NCBI RefSeq assembly: GCF_021556485.1
Contig: NZ_JAKGBW010000004.1
Location: forward strand, 62,001 to 126,000
From: Oceanobacillus alkalisoli
GTDB taxonomy: Bacteria; Bacillota; Bacilli; Bacillales; Amphibacillaceae
DNA: 64,000 nucleotides
Direction: 5' to 3'
The notes below the pieces were generated by a model. That model was not told where the DNA came from and did not search any database. It was given only the letters and a program-made list of their open reading frames with translations. Shown in pieces: positions 35,433 through 43,088 of the stretch. Position 1 is the stretch's first letter. Each line of letters begins with the position of its first letter. The position numbers and the translations under genes were made by a program.

Positions 35433-35558
35433 CTGTGAATTTGAGCTTTTTATCGATGAACATGATCATTCTCCCCTGATTTAAATCCAAAAAAGGCCTC
35501 CCTGCACCTTTCACAGCTGAATTTTGCTGTTATGATGTACGGAGAGGCCTTTTATAAT
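35433..35558 (-). repeat. Terminator-like interspersed repeat, copy 2
   Basis: The best preserved copy: TGTGAATTTGAGCTTTTTAT at the left, then AAAAAAGGCCTCC and GGAGAGGCCTTTT arms around ACAGCTGAATTTTGCTGT. It lies about 80 bases past the stop of the cyclase gene on the minus strand. The rest of 35276-35638 holds only degenerate copies of the left part (GTGAACATGAGC at 35414) and a GGGACAG/TGTCCC-like pair (35601-35627). Confidence 0.8.
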
Positions 35559-35638
35559 GATGATCTGTTCGATTAATGAAATAATCTTTCCTGGAAAGCG
35601 GGACAGTTGCTCTGACCCGGATGTCCCCAATCTAGGCT

Positions 35639-36325
35639 TTACTCTGTTTCTACTATCAAGTTCACAACAGAGGCGTCGTGTCCCTTAATCCGTAGTGGTG
35701 CTGAGAATGCGGATTTTAGCGTTTTTCCGATGAGTGGCTCTGGGTTAATGTCTTCATAGATGAGCATGGTTGGTTCGCTATACTTTTCGTCGTCTAGGAA
35801 GGCATGGTGGACAAAATAGCCATTGTCTGCTGCTTCTGTTAAATTTTCAATACTTAATGTATCGATCGCTACTGCTTTACATTTCGGAAGTTGTGTCCGA
35901 ATATACGCTGCCGCCTCGGGGGAAACTGCCGGGAAATTATTCGAGTATTCCTTAAAATTCTGATTTCTTAGCTTCCAATATCCCGTATTAAATATAAGAA
36001 TGTCAGCTTCAAATAATGCATCCCCATATTTCTCCAAATGTTCTAATGTAACAAATTCATCCGGACCAAGCGGACAGTCAATCAATAACGGGTTACTGTA
36101 AATAAAGTCTTCTATCGGAATCTCGTCAATTCCCTTCCCGTTTGGCATATGATGCCATGGTGCGTCAACATGGGTACCGGCGTGTAAATAAATACTTAAA
36201 ACGGTGCCATTCCACGGATCTCCCTTGTCCAGCCGCTCACGCCCCTCAAGCTTCACCTCTGGTAATCCTGGATATACCGGCATTCCTTCATAGATTGGCC
36301 ATGCTAATTCTACATATTTACTCAT
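35639..36325 (-). CDS. Cyclase/kynurenine-formamidase-like metal hydrolase
   Basis: A 228-residue member of the cyclase family. The metal-binding signature is YLHAGTHVDAPWHHMP near residue 48 (HxGTHxDxPxH). The region DILIFNTGYW and the later VAIDTLSIEN and HHAFL also match. Such enzymes hydrolyse formyl-kynurenine, isatin or related cyclic amides, or cyclise polyketides. Start ATG 36325 (MSKYVELAWPI) after GAGGGGAG; the longer frame overlaps the SDR gene. It follows the SDR gene in the same operon; the substrate is unknown. Confidence 0.9.
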   Translation of the reverse strand: MSKYVELAWPIYEGMPVYPGLPEVKLEGRERLDKGDPWNGTVLSIYLHAGTHVDAPWHHMPNGKGIDEIPIEDFIYSNPLLIDCPLGPDEFVTLEHLEKYGDALFEADILIFNTGYWKLRNQNFKEYSNNFPAVSPEAAAYIRTQLPKCKAVAIDTLSIENLTEAADNGYFVHHAFLDDEKYSEPTMLIYEDINPEPLIGKTLKSAFSAPLRIKGHDASVVNLIVETE

Positions 36326-36356
36326 GATATGTATCTCCCCTCGATTTTTGCTGCTA

Positions 36357-37103
36357 TTAAAGCCCTCTTCCTCCATCTACAAAAAGCGACGTCCCAGTTA
36401 CCATCTTCGCACCATCTGAAAGCAAATAACTAACACCTTCCGCGATATCCTCTGGCTGAATTAAACTCCCTAATGGCACACTCTGTTTAAATACATCCCT
36501 ATTCAGCCCTTCTTTTTGCTTTTCCACGGATGAAAACTGTCCGAGCATATTTGTCTCGGCAGGTCCCGGGTGCAATACATTCACTCGAATGTTATCTGAA
36601 GCCGTCTCGATTGCTAGCGCTCTAGAAAATGCTTCCATTGCACCTTTAGAGGCGATATAGGACTGGAGTCCTGGTCTTGGCCGCGCGACAGAGACAGATC
36701 CAACATTCACAATCGCCCCATACTGATTTTGCCTCATATAAGATACCGCTTCCTTACAGGTCAGAAATACGCCCGTTGCATTAATGCCGATCAATTTACT
36801 CCATTCATCCAAGGTTACTTCCTGAATCGGCTTCCCTGCTTGAGCAATTCCTGCGATATTCACAAGACCGTCAATCTTGCCAAACTTCTCAAAGTATTTC
36901 TTGAAAACAGCCTTTACGCTATCCTCATCCAGCAAGTTTATTTCTTCTTTATAAAAAGCTTCATGATTAATTTCTTCCATCCCTTTTTTCGATAAATCTA
37001 ATCCAATAACGCTTGCCCCTTGTCCCAGCAGCTTTTGTACGACAGCTTTCCCCATGCCGCCTCCAGCTCCGGTTACGATGATTACTTTCCTCTTGTTTGT
37101 CAA
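36357..37103 (-). CDS. Short-chain dehydrogenase/reductase
   Basis: A 248-residue classical SDR. Cofactor loop TGAGGGMGKAVVQKL (residues 11-25), Asp after strand 2 (VIGLDLSKK, suggesting NAD), NIAGIAQAG near 85, the catalytic SVSVARPRPGLQSYIASKGA set with Ser, Tyr and Lys, and HPGPAETNM after strand 6. It oxidises or reduces an unknown alcohol or ketone. It lies about 30 bases upstream of the cyclase gene, which suggests a two-step catabolic unit. Confidence 0.93.
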   Translation of the reverse strand: MTNKRKVIIVTGAGGGMGKAVVQKLLGQGASVIGLDLSKKGMEEINHEAFYKEEINLLDEDSVKAVFKKYFEKFGKIDGLVNIAGIAQAGKPIQEVTLDEWSKLIGINATGVFLTCKEAVSYMRQNQYGAIVNVGSVSVARPRPGLQSYIASKGAMEAFSRALAIETASDNIRVNVLHPGPAETNMLGQFSSVEKQKEGLNRDVFKQSVPLGSLIQPEDIAEGVSYLLSDGAKMVTGTSLFVDGGRGL

Positions 37104-37639
37104 ATGGCTCTCTCCCTTATCGTAATGGTAATTTTCTTATAATATAGATTATATAATATAGGGTTTTTTCTGTAAATCTCGGTCTCTTTTAATCGATCAA
37201 GATAGCGGGACACTGGGGAGAGAGCAACTGTCCCAGTTTAATTATGAAATTCGGTAAATAAATTTTGAACTTCGAAAGTTTTTTGTCATCTACAGCATAA
37301 CCACTGTGAATTTGAGCATTCTCTCCTGGTTTAAATCCAAAAAAGACCTCTCCGCACCTTTCACAGCTAAATATCGCTGTTACTAGGTACAAACAGGCCT
37401 TTTATATTTCTTACTTTATTGATCAACGAAGTAATCAGACTGGCAAAAGCTAGTTCTACTTGTCTGGAGTGAGCAGGCAAGATTTGGCGTTGCTTGTTGC
37501 TTGATCGAATCCACACCTCATGTCCAGCTTTACATTCTGGCTTTCCAGTGAGAACTTGTTCTGATTCGCTTTATTCCGCTATAAGTCAACTTTTGCTTCC
37601 CGGTCAGTATAAGTCTTTTTACAACCACAAGTTAACCCC
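37104..37639. other. Intergenic region with degenerate repeats
   Basis: It contains the third terminator-like repeat (37304-37408) and a degenerate GGGACA...AACTGTCCC pair (37207-37236). The rest (37410-37639) shows no convincing gene. Confidence 0.5.
37304..37408 (-). repeat. Terminator-like interspersed repeat, copy 3
   Basis: A diverged copy: CTGTGAATTTGAGCATTCTC, then AAAAAAGACCTC...CACCTTTCACAGCTAAATATCGCTGTTA and AGGCCTTTTATA. The outer arms no longer pair fully. It lies downstream of the CopZ-like gene on the minus strand. Confidence 0.65.
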
Positions 37640-37870
37640 TTACTTCGCATTCCGTTGTATGTTTTTAGCCTCAAACCCCAACCCGCTGATCCTCTCGGTA
37701 ATAGCCTCGATGCTTGTAAGGCTTTGATTATAGGTAACATACCCATTTTCATTTTCATAATCAACTGTGACTTGATTTACGCCCGCCAATTTTGATAGGG
37801 TTCTTTCGACTTTTGCCGGGCAATCGGGACAATGCATTCCTTTGATCTCTAAAAATATCGTTTCCCTCAT
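37640..37870 (-). CDS. HMA-domain copper/heavy-metal chaperone (CopZ-like)
   Basis: A 76-residue single HMA domain. The metal-binding loop is KGMHCPDCPAKVERTL (residues 9-24), with CPDCP in place of the common GMTCxxCV. The rest keeps the ferredoxin-like pattern (VNQVTVDYENENGYVTYNQ). It would carry Cu(I) in the cytosol. It stands 69 bases after the ctaG-like gene on the same strand, so it may serve copper supply to a haem-copper oxidase. No copA gene is in the window. Confidence 0.88.
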   Translation of the reverse strand: MRETIFLEIKGMHCPDCPAKVERTLSKLAGVNQVTVDYENENGYVTYNQSLTSIEAITERISGLGFEAKNIQRNAK

Positions 37871-37939
37871 TTTGCTTCACCACCTTTATTATCTCCCCTA
37901 TTCTCACACCTATTTAATCCTACTTAGACTGTCTGGTTA

Positions 37940-38764
37940 TTATGACAAAGGATTTTGGCCCTCCTCTTCGACATCAGGGACTAAGCGACTTGAGAGGACC
38001 ATGCCCAGCTTGTGGATTCCAAGCATTAAAGATCCCGCAATCACTTGGTCATATTTTGTATGGAAGAACGGCGGCAAGATGTTCAAATCCATGGCTTCTG
38101 GTGGAAAGCAAAGTTGGGCGGAGAGTTGATGCAGGAATGGATGTTGTGCCCCATCGATGAGCGCCTGAGCGATAAATATCGTGCAAGCGGGCATTAACAA
38201 AATGCCGCTCAGAAAGAGATAACGTTTTTTTCGTTCCTTGTAAAGTCTTTGCTCTGGGATTGGAGAAAGGACCGGCCACCATAAGTTAAAAGAGAGAAAA
38301 AATAAAAAGAACAACAGTCCATTCTGGACGATAGGATATTGGGAAAAGAGGCTCATCGCAACTGGTAAGTGATAGATCAAAAATAAGAAGGAAAATAATA
38401 TTAATGCGAATTTAGCTGGTAAAAAGATGCTGCCTATCCATTTGATTGTGCGATTAGGATGGATCGTTTCAAAGAATTGGGGTGGTATGCCTGCGAGAAG
38501 TAAAGGGGGGATAATAAAGTAAAGGATGCTCATCTGGAACATATGCAGACTGAATGAAAGATGGCTGAAAGCGGATAAAGGACTGCCTATCGTGAAATAC
38601 AAAAGACAGATAGACAGAAGAAATAGGACGGGTGGTTTACGGTATAATTTGACCGTTGTGTAGCGTTTAAGTATATAAAAATAGAGAAAAAGAATCCCTG
38701 CGAGTATCGCCAAAAGTGGAAAATTCCAGACTAACTCCCCGTAAAGCAATATTTCATAAGACAT
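37940..38764 (-). CDS. ctaG: CtaG-type cytochrome c oxidase assembly protein
   Basis: A 274-residue membrane protein with seven hydrophobic helices, from ATG 38764 (MSYEILLYGELVWNFP) after GGAGAGGTGA. Family features are the HLSFSLHMFQMSILYFIIPPLL stretch near residue 85 (paired His and Met) and conserved prolines and His residues in the later helices (FIAQALIDGAQHP, PFFHTKYDQVIAGSLM). CtaG is needed for copper insertion into caa3-type oxidase in Bacillus. No cox structural genes are near, so this is a stand-alone or second copy next to a CopZ-like gene. Confidence 0.88.
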   Translation of the reverse strand: MSYEILLYGELVWNFPLLAILAGILFLYFYILKRYTTVKLYRKPPVLFLLSICLLYFTIGSPLSAFSHLSFSLHMFQMSILYFIIPPLLLAGIPPQFFETIHPNRTIKWIGSIFLPAKFALILFSFLFLIYHLPVAMSLFSQYPIVQNGLLFFLFFLSFNLWWPVLSPIPEQRLYKERKKRYLFLSGILLMPACTIFIAQALIDGAQHPFLHQLSAQLCFPPEAMDLNILPPFFHTKYDQVIAGSLMLGIHKLGMVLSSRLVPDVEEEGQNPLS

Positions 38765-38890
38765 GAAGTCACCTCTCCTGTTGTATTCCACCCGACGATA
38801 AATTATATGTTTGGATTGGATATTTATTATCCTTTCACGGATGAATGGCTTCGATATCCGGCTTTGGAGTTCAAGAGGATAGTATAAATA

Positions 38891-38933
38891 AAGAAAAGAA
38901 CAGTGACCTGTATCAGTTCACTGCTCTTTTCTT
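38891..38933. terminator. Rho-independent terminator between wecB and ctaG
   Basis: AAGAAAAGAACAGTGA and TCACTGCTCTTTTCTT arms with one bulge and a short loop. A and T runs on both sides; it ends the minus-strand wecB transcript before the ctaG gene. Confidence 0.8.
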
Positions 38934-38964
38934 GGTTAATAGCCCGGAGTGGGGCGGAGAATTC

Positions 38965-39354
38965 TTGTTTAATAGTTGATAGGCTTTCTTATTGCCCGAA
39001 TTTGATTGAATGCCATTCATTCGGTATGTTATGGGCTCGCTCATTGACTGAATTTGCCTGAATGCTGTTCGTTCGGGAGTTTATACGCCCGCTCATCGAC
39101 CGAAGTTACTTAAAGGCTGCTCGTTCGGGAGTTTATACGCCCGCTCATCGACCGAATTCACTTAATTGCTGCTCGTTCGGGAGTTTATAAGCCCGCTCAT
39201 CAACCGAAGTTACATAAATACTGCTCGTTCAGGAGTTTATACACTACTTCATCAACCGAAGTTACATCAATGCTGCTCGTTCAGGAGTTTATACACTACC
39301 TCAACAACTAAATCTCCATAAATACTGCTCGTTCAGGAGTTTATAAATTCCCTT
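38965..39354 (-). repeat. 52-bp-period tandem array (TTCGG/CCGAA arms)
   Basis: Units beginning GTTCGGGAGTTTAT or close variants start at 39071, 39123, 39175, 39227, 39279 and 39331, with a diverged unit at 39019: spacing exactly 52. Each unit has short inverted arms (TTCGG and CCGAA, 23 bases between them) around a GAGTTTATACGCCCGCTCAT-like core, then a variable spacer. On the minus strand the core reads like that of the array at 56046. No reading frame with a ribosome site crosses it. Confidence 0.85.
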
Positions 39355-39374
39355 ACTCCAACCCCACCATCCGA

Positions 39375-40490
39375 CTACTTCTGAAAATGCGCCGTAATCG
39401 CATCCGCAATCCGGCGGGAGGCTTCCCCATCACCATACGGATTCGAAGCTTTGGCCATTTTCTCATGTGCATCCTCATCGGATAACAATTCATTCGCCAG
39501 CTGGAAGATATTCTCTTCTTCTGTTCCTGCCAATTTCAGTGTACCTGCGTCGATTCCTTCTGGGCGTTCTGTTGTGTCACGTAATACGAGAACTGGCACG
39601 CCGAGGGACGGTGCTTCTTCCTGTACCCCGCCTGAGTCAGTTAAGATTAAGTATGAACGGGCCGCGAAGTTATGGAAGTCGACAACGTCCAGTGGCTCGA
39701 TTAATTGAATGCGGTCGTCATTTCCTAAAATCTCATTAGCCGTTTCTTGAACAACTGGGTTCAAGTGTACGGGATAAACAACATGAATATCATCATGCGT
39801 CTCCACTAGACGTTTGATCGCGCGGAACATTTGGTGCATATTTTCACCTAAGTTTTCCCGGCGGTGTGCGGTCATGAGTACGAGGCGACGGTCACCAATC
39901 TCATCCAAGATCGGGTGAGAATAATTTTCGTCAACCGTTGTTTTCAGTGCATCAATCGCAGTATTTCCTGTAACGGAAATCGCATCTTTTGGTTTATTTT
40001 CATTAAGTAGGTTCTGCTTTGATTTCTCTGTCGGTGAGAAATGCAAATCAGCCATGACACCTGTTAACTGACGGTTCATCTCTTCCGGGTACGGGGAGTA
40101 TTTATCCCATGTACGGAGACCCGCTTCCACGTGGCCGACTGCAATCTGGTTATAGAAAGCAGCAAGACCGGCTACGAATGTTGTGCTCGTGTCACCATGG
40201 ACAAGCACGATATCCGGCTGTGTTTTTTTCATTACTTCATCTAATCCTTCTAACGCACGGGTCGTAATTTGTGCGAGGGATTGCTGTTTCTTCATAATGT
40301 TTAAGTCGAAATCCGGTGTGATTCCGAAGATTTCAAGCACTTGGTCCAGCATTTCCCGGTGCTGAGCGGTTACGGTTACAATCGCTTCAAATTCTTCTGG
40401 ACGTTTTTTCAGTTCTAGCACGAGGGGCGCCATCTTGATTGCTTCCGGCCTCGTACCGAAAATCGTCATTACTCGTATTGGTTTCGTCAT
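39375..40490 (-). CDS. wecB: UDP-N-acetylglucosamine 2-epimerase (non-hydrolysing)
   Basis: A 371-residue WecB/MnaA enzyme, converting UDP-GlcNAc to UDP-ManNAc for wall teichoic acid or polysaccharide linkage units. Motifs: FGTRPEAIKMAPLVLEL (residues 10-26), TAQHREMLDQVL, VLVHGDTSTTF near 95, GHVEAGLRTWDKYSPYPEE near 118, TAHRRENLG near 208 and DSGGVQEEAPSLGVPVLVLR near 285, followed by the ERPEG loop. Full length with all conserved residues. Divergent from the LCP ligase genes, a setting in keeping with teichoic acid synthesis. Confidence 0.96.
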   Translation of the reverse strand: MTKPIRVMTIFGTRPEAIKMAPLVLELKKRPEEFEAIVTVTAQHREMLDQVLEIFGITPDFDLNIMKKQQSLAQITTRALEGLDEVMKKTQPDIVLVHGDTSTTFVAGLAAFYNQIAVGHVEAGLRTWDKYSPYPEEMNRQLTGVMADLHFSPTEKSKQNLLNENKPKDAISVTGNTAIDALKTTVDENYSHPILDEIGDRRLVLMTAHRRENLGENMHQMFRAIKRLVETHDDIHVVYPVHLNPVVQETANEILGNDDRIQLIEPLDVVDFHNFAARSYLILTDSGGVQEEAPSLGVPVLVLRDTTERPEGIDAGTLKLAGTEEENIFQLANELLSDEDAHEKMAKASNPYGDGEASRRIADAITAHFQK

Positions 40491-40726
40491 TATATGTCAC
40501 TCCAATTATTCTATTTATCAATTTGTTATTTTGTAAATCATGTCTAACAAATCAATCATACCCCAAACATCATAGGTAACTCAACATTTTCGAGAAATAT
40601 TCCAATGCAAGCTTGCATGAATTACGAAAAAATCATCCATAATAATAGAGAAAATTGATTTTTACACTATGACGGAAAGCAGATTCGCGTTAAACTAGAA
40701 GAAGATTGTCAAAAGGGGTCTAAACA

Positions 40727-41704
40727 TTGAGCAGAAAAAAGAAAATTATCATTACAGTACTTGTAATTGTCGGCCTCGCATTTACCGCTATGATCGGTTA
40801 TGCGGCTTATTTATATAATGAAGCAAATAATCTCGTCTCCGATGCACATGAGGAGATCGGGCGGGAGAATGAAAAATCTGCCCTCCGAACAGGAGAAATC
40901 GATCCAGTTGATGACCATGTATCGATTCTGTTCATCGGGGTTGATAGCGGTGAAGAGATTGAGAATGACAGGAGCCGGTCAGATGCGCTCTTGCTTGCGA
41001 CGTTCAATAAAGATTCAAACACCGTGAAACTCCTCAGCATTCCGCGGGATTCTTATGTCCATATCCCGGAAGTCGGCTATTACACTAAAATCAACCATGC
41101 CCACGCATTTGGCGGTGCCCGGGCGACGGTGGAAACGGTGGAAGACTTTTTAAATGTACCGGTTGATTATTATGTCCGGGTAAATTTTAATGCGTTTGTC
41201 GATCTTGTCGACGCGATTGACGGGATTTGGTATAACGTACCGTATGAAATCTCCGAGCCGAACTCTGGGAATAAACGGGATTCCATCCGTCTCTATCCAG
41301 GCTATCAGCATCTAGATGGGGAAGAGACATTGGCACTCGCCCGAACTCGGAAATATGACAGTGATATCCAGCGCGGAGAAAGACAGCAGAAAATTCTCAA
41401 GGCAATTGCCGATGAAGTGTTATCCACCTCTTCCCTATTGAAGCTGGATGACGTCATGACAGCGGTTGGAAGAAATATGAGTACAAATCTCAGAATGCCG
41501 GAGATTCGCGGATTTTTCTCCTATGCGTTAGATGGCAATATTCAGATTGACACACTGAATCTGGATGGAATTGGCGATTACATGGCAGACGGCGGCTGGT
41601 ATTTCCAAGTCGACGAAGAAAGCAGACGAGAAATCCAAGAGACAATGCGAAGACATCTAGATCTCGAGCCATTTGTCGAAGAAATGTACCAACCTCCAAA
41701 TTAA
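40727..41704 (+). CDS. LytR-CpsA-Psr family wall-polymer ligase
   Basis: A 325-residue LCP protein. One N-terminal membrane helix (residues 5-26, IIITVLVIVGLAFTAMIGYA), then an extracellular LCP domain: VSILFIGVDS, RSRSDALLLATFN, SIPRDSYVHIP with the key Arg, KINHAHAFGG, and LARTRKYDSDIQRGERQQK near residue 210. LCP enzymes transfer undecaprenyl-linked teichoic acid or capsule to peptidoglycan. TTG start after GGGG. It is followed 278 bases later by a paralogue, and divergent from wecB. Confidence 0.94.
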   Translation: MSRKKKIIITVLVIVGLAFTAMIGYAAYLYNEANNLVSDAHEEIGRENEKSALRTGEIDPVDDHVSILFIGVDSGEEIENDRSRSDALLLATFNKDSNTVKLLSIPRDSYVHIPEVGYYTKINHAHAFGGARATVETVEDFLNVPVDYYVRVNFNAFVDLVDAIDGIWYNVPYEISEPNSGNKRDSIRLYPGYQHLDGEETLALARTRKYDSDIQRGERQQKILKAIADEVLSTSSLLKLDDVMTAVGRNMSTNLRMPEIRGFFSYALDGNIQIDTLNLDGIGDYMADGGWYFQVDEESRREIQETMRRHLDLEPFVEEMYQPPN

Positions 41705-41982
41705 GACAATTTCATTACATATTTTCTATGAAACTAAGAAATTTGTATTGTAATTGTAACCTTTTAGAGGTTTAGTTCGTCTATAATAGAGAGTGGCGAA
41801 TTCGGAGGAGGAAGCTCTCGTAACGACGCCGCTAGTCGTTGAGCGCTGGAGCTGGACGTAGCCAACCAGTAAACATACACATTCCTATTGAATGATATGG
41901 GTGTATTACCAAAAATTAAGATTGCAATGTTCCGAGAATGAACTTATAATAATGAGGATAACCATTAAAAGGAGTAATAACC
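41705..41982. other. Spacer between the two LCP genes
   Basis: It holds a short inverse piece of a widespread Bacillaceae intergenic repeat (41825-41866; on the minus strand CCAGCTCCAGCGCTCAACGA) resembling 53583-53603. GTCTATAATAG (41780s) could be a -10 box. Confidence 0.4.
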
Positions 41983-43038
41983 ATGGGGAAACGAGTAGTT
42001 AGAAGAAAAAGAAAAAAAGTTAGACGCTTACGGGTGTTTCTTTTCATCGTTTTGCTGTTGTTCCTAGGAGTTGTTGGTTTCGGTGGATATTTAGCAGTAC
42101 AAACGATGCAAGCTGCTAGTGAATCCTATGATGACCTTGGGAGAGAGAAATCCGAACTGCGGGAAGAAGCAGTCTCGATTAGTAATGATCCCGTTTCCGT
42201 ATTATTAATGGGTATTGAGGATTATCAGTCGGATGGAGATTTAGGCAGGACCGATACCTTAATGGTCGCAACCTTTAATCCGAATGATGAGAAATTGAAG
42301 CTCGTCAGTATTCCGCGTGACACGATGGTAGAAATCGCTGGCCGCGGCTATGAAGATAAAATCAACCACGCCCATGCATTTGGCGGGAAGACGATGACGA
42401 TTGATACAGTCGAGAACTTCCTAGGTATCCCGATTGATTACTATGCAACAGTAAACTTTGACGCGTTTAAAAATATAATAGATATTCTTGGTGGAATCAC
42501 GGTTGATGTACCGTTTGATTTCCAGCAAAACAGTGATGACCGGAAAGCAGAGAAACTTCAATTCTATGAAGGTGAAATGCGACTGGACGGCAGATATGCG
42601 CTTGCTTATGCGCGTATGCGATATGAAGACCCGCGTGGTGATATCGGCAGAAATGAGCGCCAGCAAGAAGTAATCTCAGCAATTATCGATAAAGCTGTAT
42701 CTGTTGGCACGATTACGAAAGTTGATGATCTCGTTCAAGAGATTGGTAGAAATGTCGAAACAAATCTTAAAGTTTCAGAGGGACTCGGCTTTGCAAAACA
42801 ATATGCCGGCTTCAATACGAACAAGATTGAAAAGCTGAATGTCGAGACATATCCAACGATGATTAATGGCGTCAGTTACCAAATTGCAGACGAAGAATCT
42901 TTATATGCGGTTCAGATGGAGTTGAAGGAACATTTGGAGATTGCGACGAATGAATATGAGCAGCCGTATGAACAGCAAGAAGAACAAGAACAAGATTCTT
43001 ATAATAATAGCTATGAGCAAGTTTCCGGTTATGAATAA
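41983..43038 (+). CDS. LytR-CpsA-Psr family wall-polymer ligase
   Basis: A 351-residue paralogue of the preceding gene. The very basic N-terminus (RVVRRKRKKVRRLRV) precedes one membrane helix (residues 17-42). The LCP domain shows PVSVLLMGIEDY, LGRTDTLMVATFN, SIPRDTMVEI, KINHAHAFGGK and LAYARMRYEDPRGDIGRNERQQ. The C-terminal tail is Glu/Gln-rich and low-complexity (YEQPYEQQEEQEQDSYNN). AAAGGAG precedes the ATG. It probably acts on the same or a second wall polymer; two LCP copies often overlap in function. Confidence 0.94.
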   Translation: MGKRVVRRKRKKVRRLRVFLFIVLLLFLGVVGFGGYLAVQTMQAASESYDDLGREKSELREEAVSISNDPVSVLLMGIEDYQSDGDLGRTDTLMVATFNPNDEKLKLVSIPRDTMVEIAGRGYEDKINHAHAFGGKTMTIDTVENFLGIPIDYYATVNFDAFKNIIDILGGITVDVPFDFQQNSDDRKAEKLQFYEGEMRLDGRYALAYARMRYEDPRGDIGRNERQQEVISAIIDKAVSVGTITKVDDLVQEIGRNVETNLKVSEGLGFAKQYAGFNTNKIEKLNVETYPTMINGVSYQIADEESLYAVQMELKEHLEIATNEYEQPYEQQEEQEQDSYNNSYEQVSGYE

Positions 43039-43047
43039 AATGTGAAA

Positions 43048-43088
43048 AGAGAGCCAGATGATTATTTTCATCTGACTCTCTTTTTTTA
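43048..43088. terminator. Bidirectional terminator between LCP and amidase genes
   Basis: AAAGAGAGCCAGATGA and TCATCTGACTCTCTTT arms with one mismatch, loop TTATTT, followed by a T run. Shared by convergent genes; it overlaps the amidase stop codon. Confidence 0.88.

Noticed and set aside
39019-39350. Possible CRISPR array because of regular 52-bp spacing
   Set aside because: Repeat and spacer parts are both degenerate and similar from unit to unit, there are no unique spacers of constant length between identical repeats, and no cas genes are in the window.
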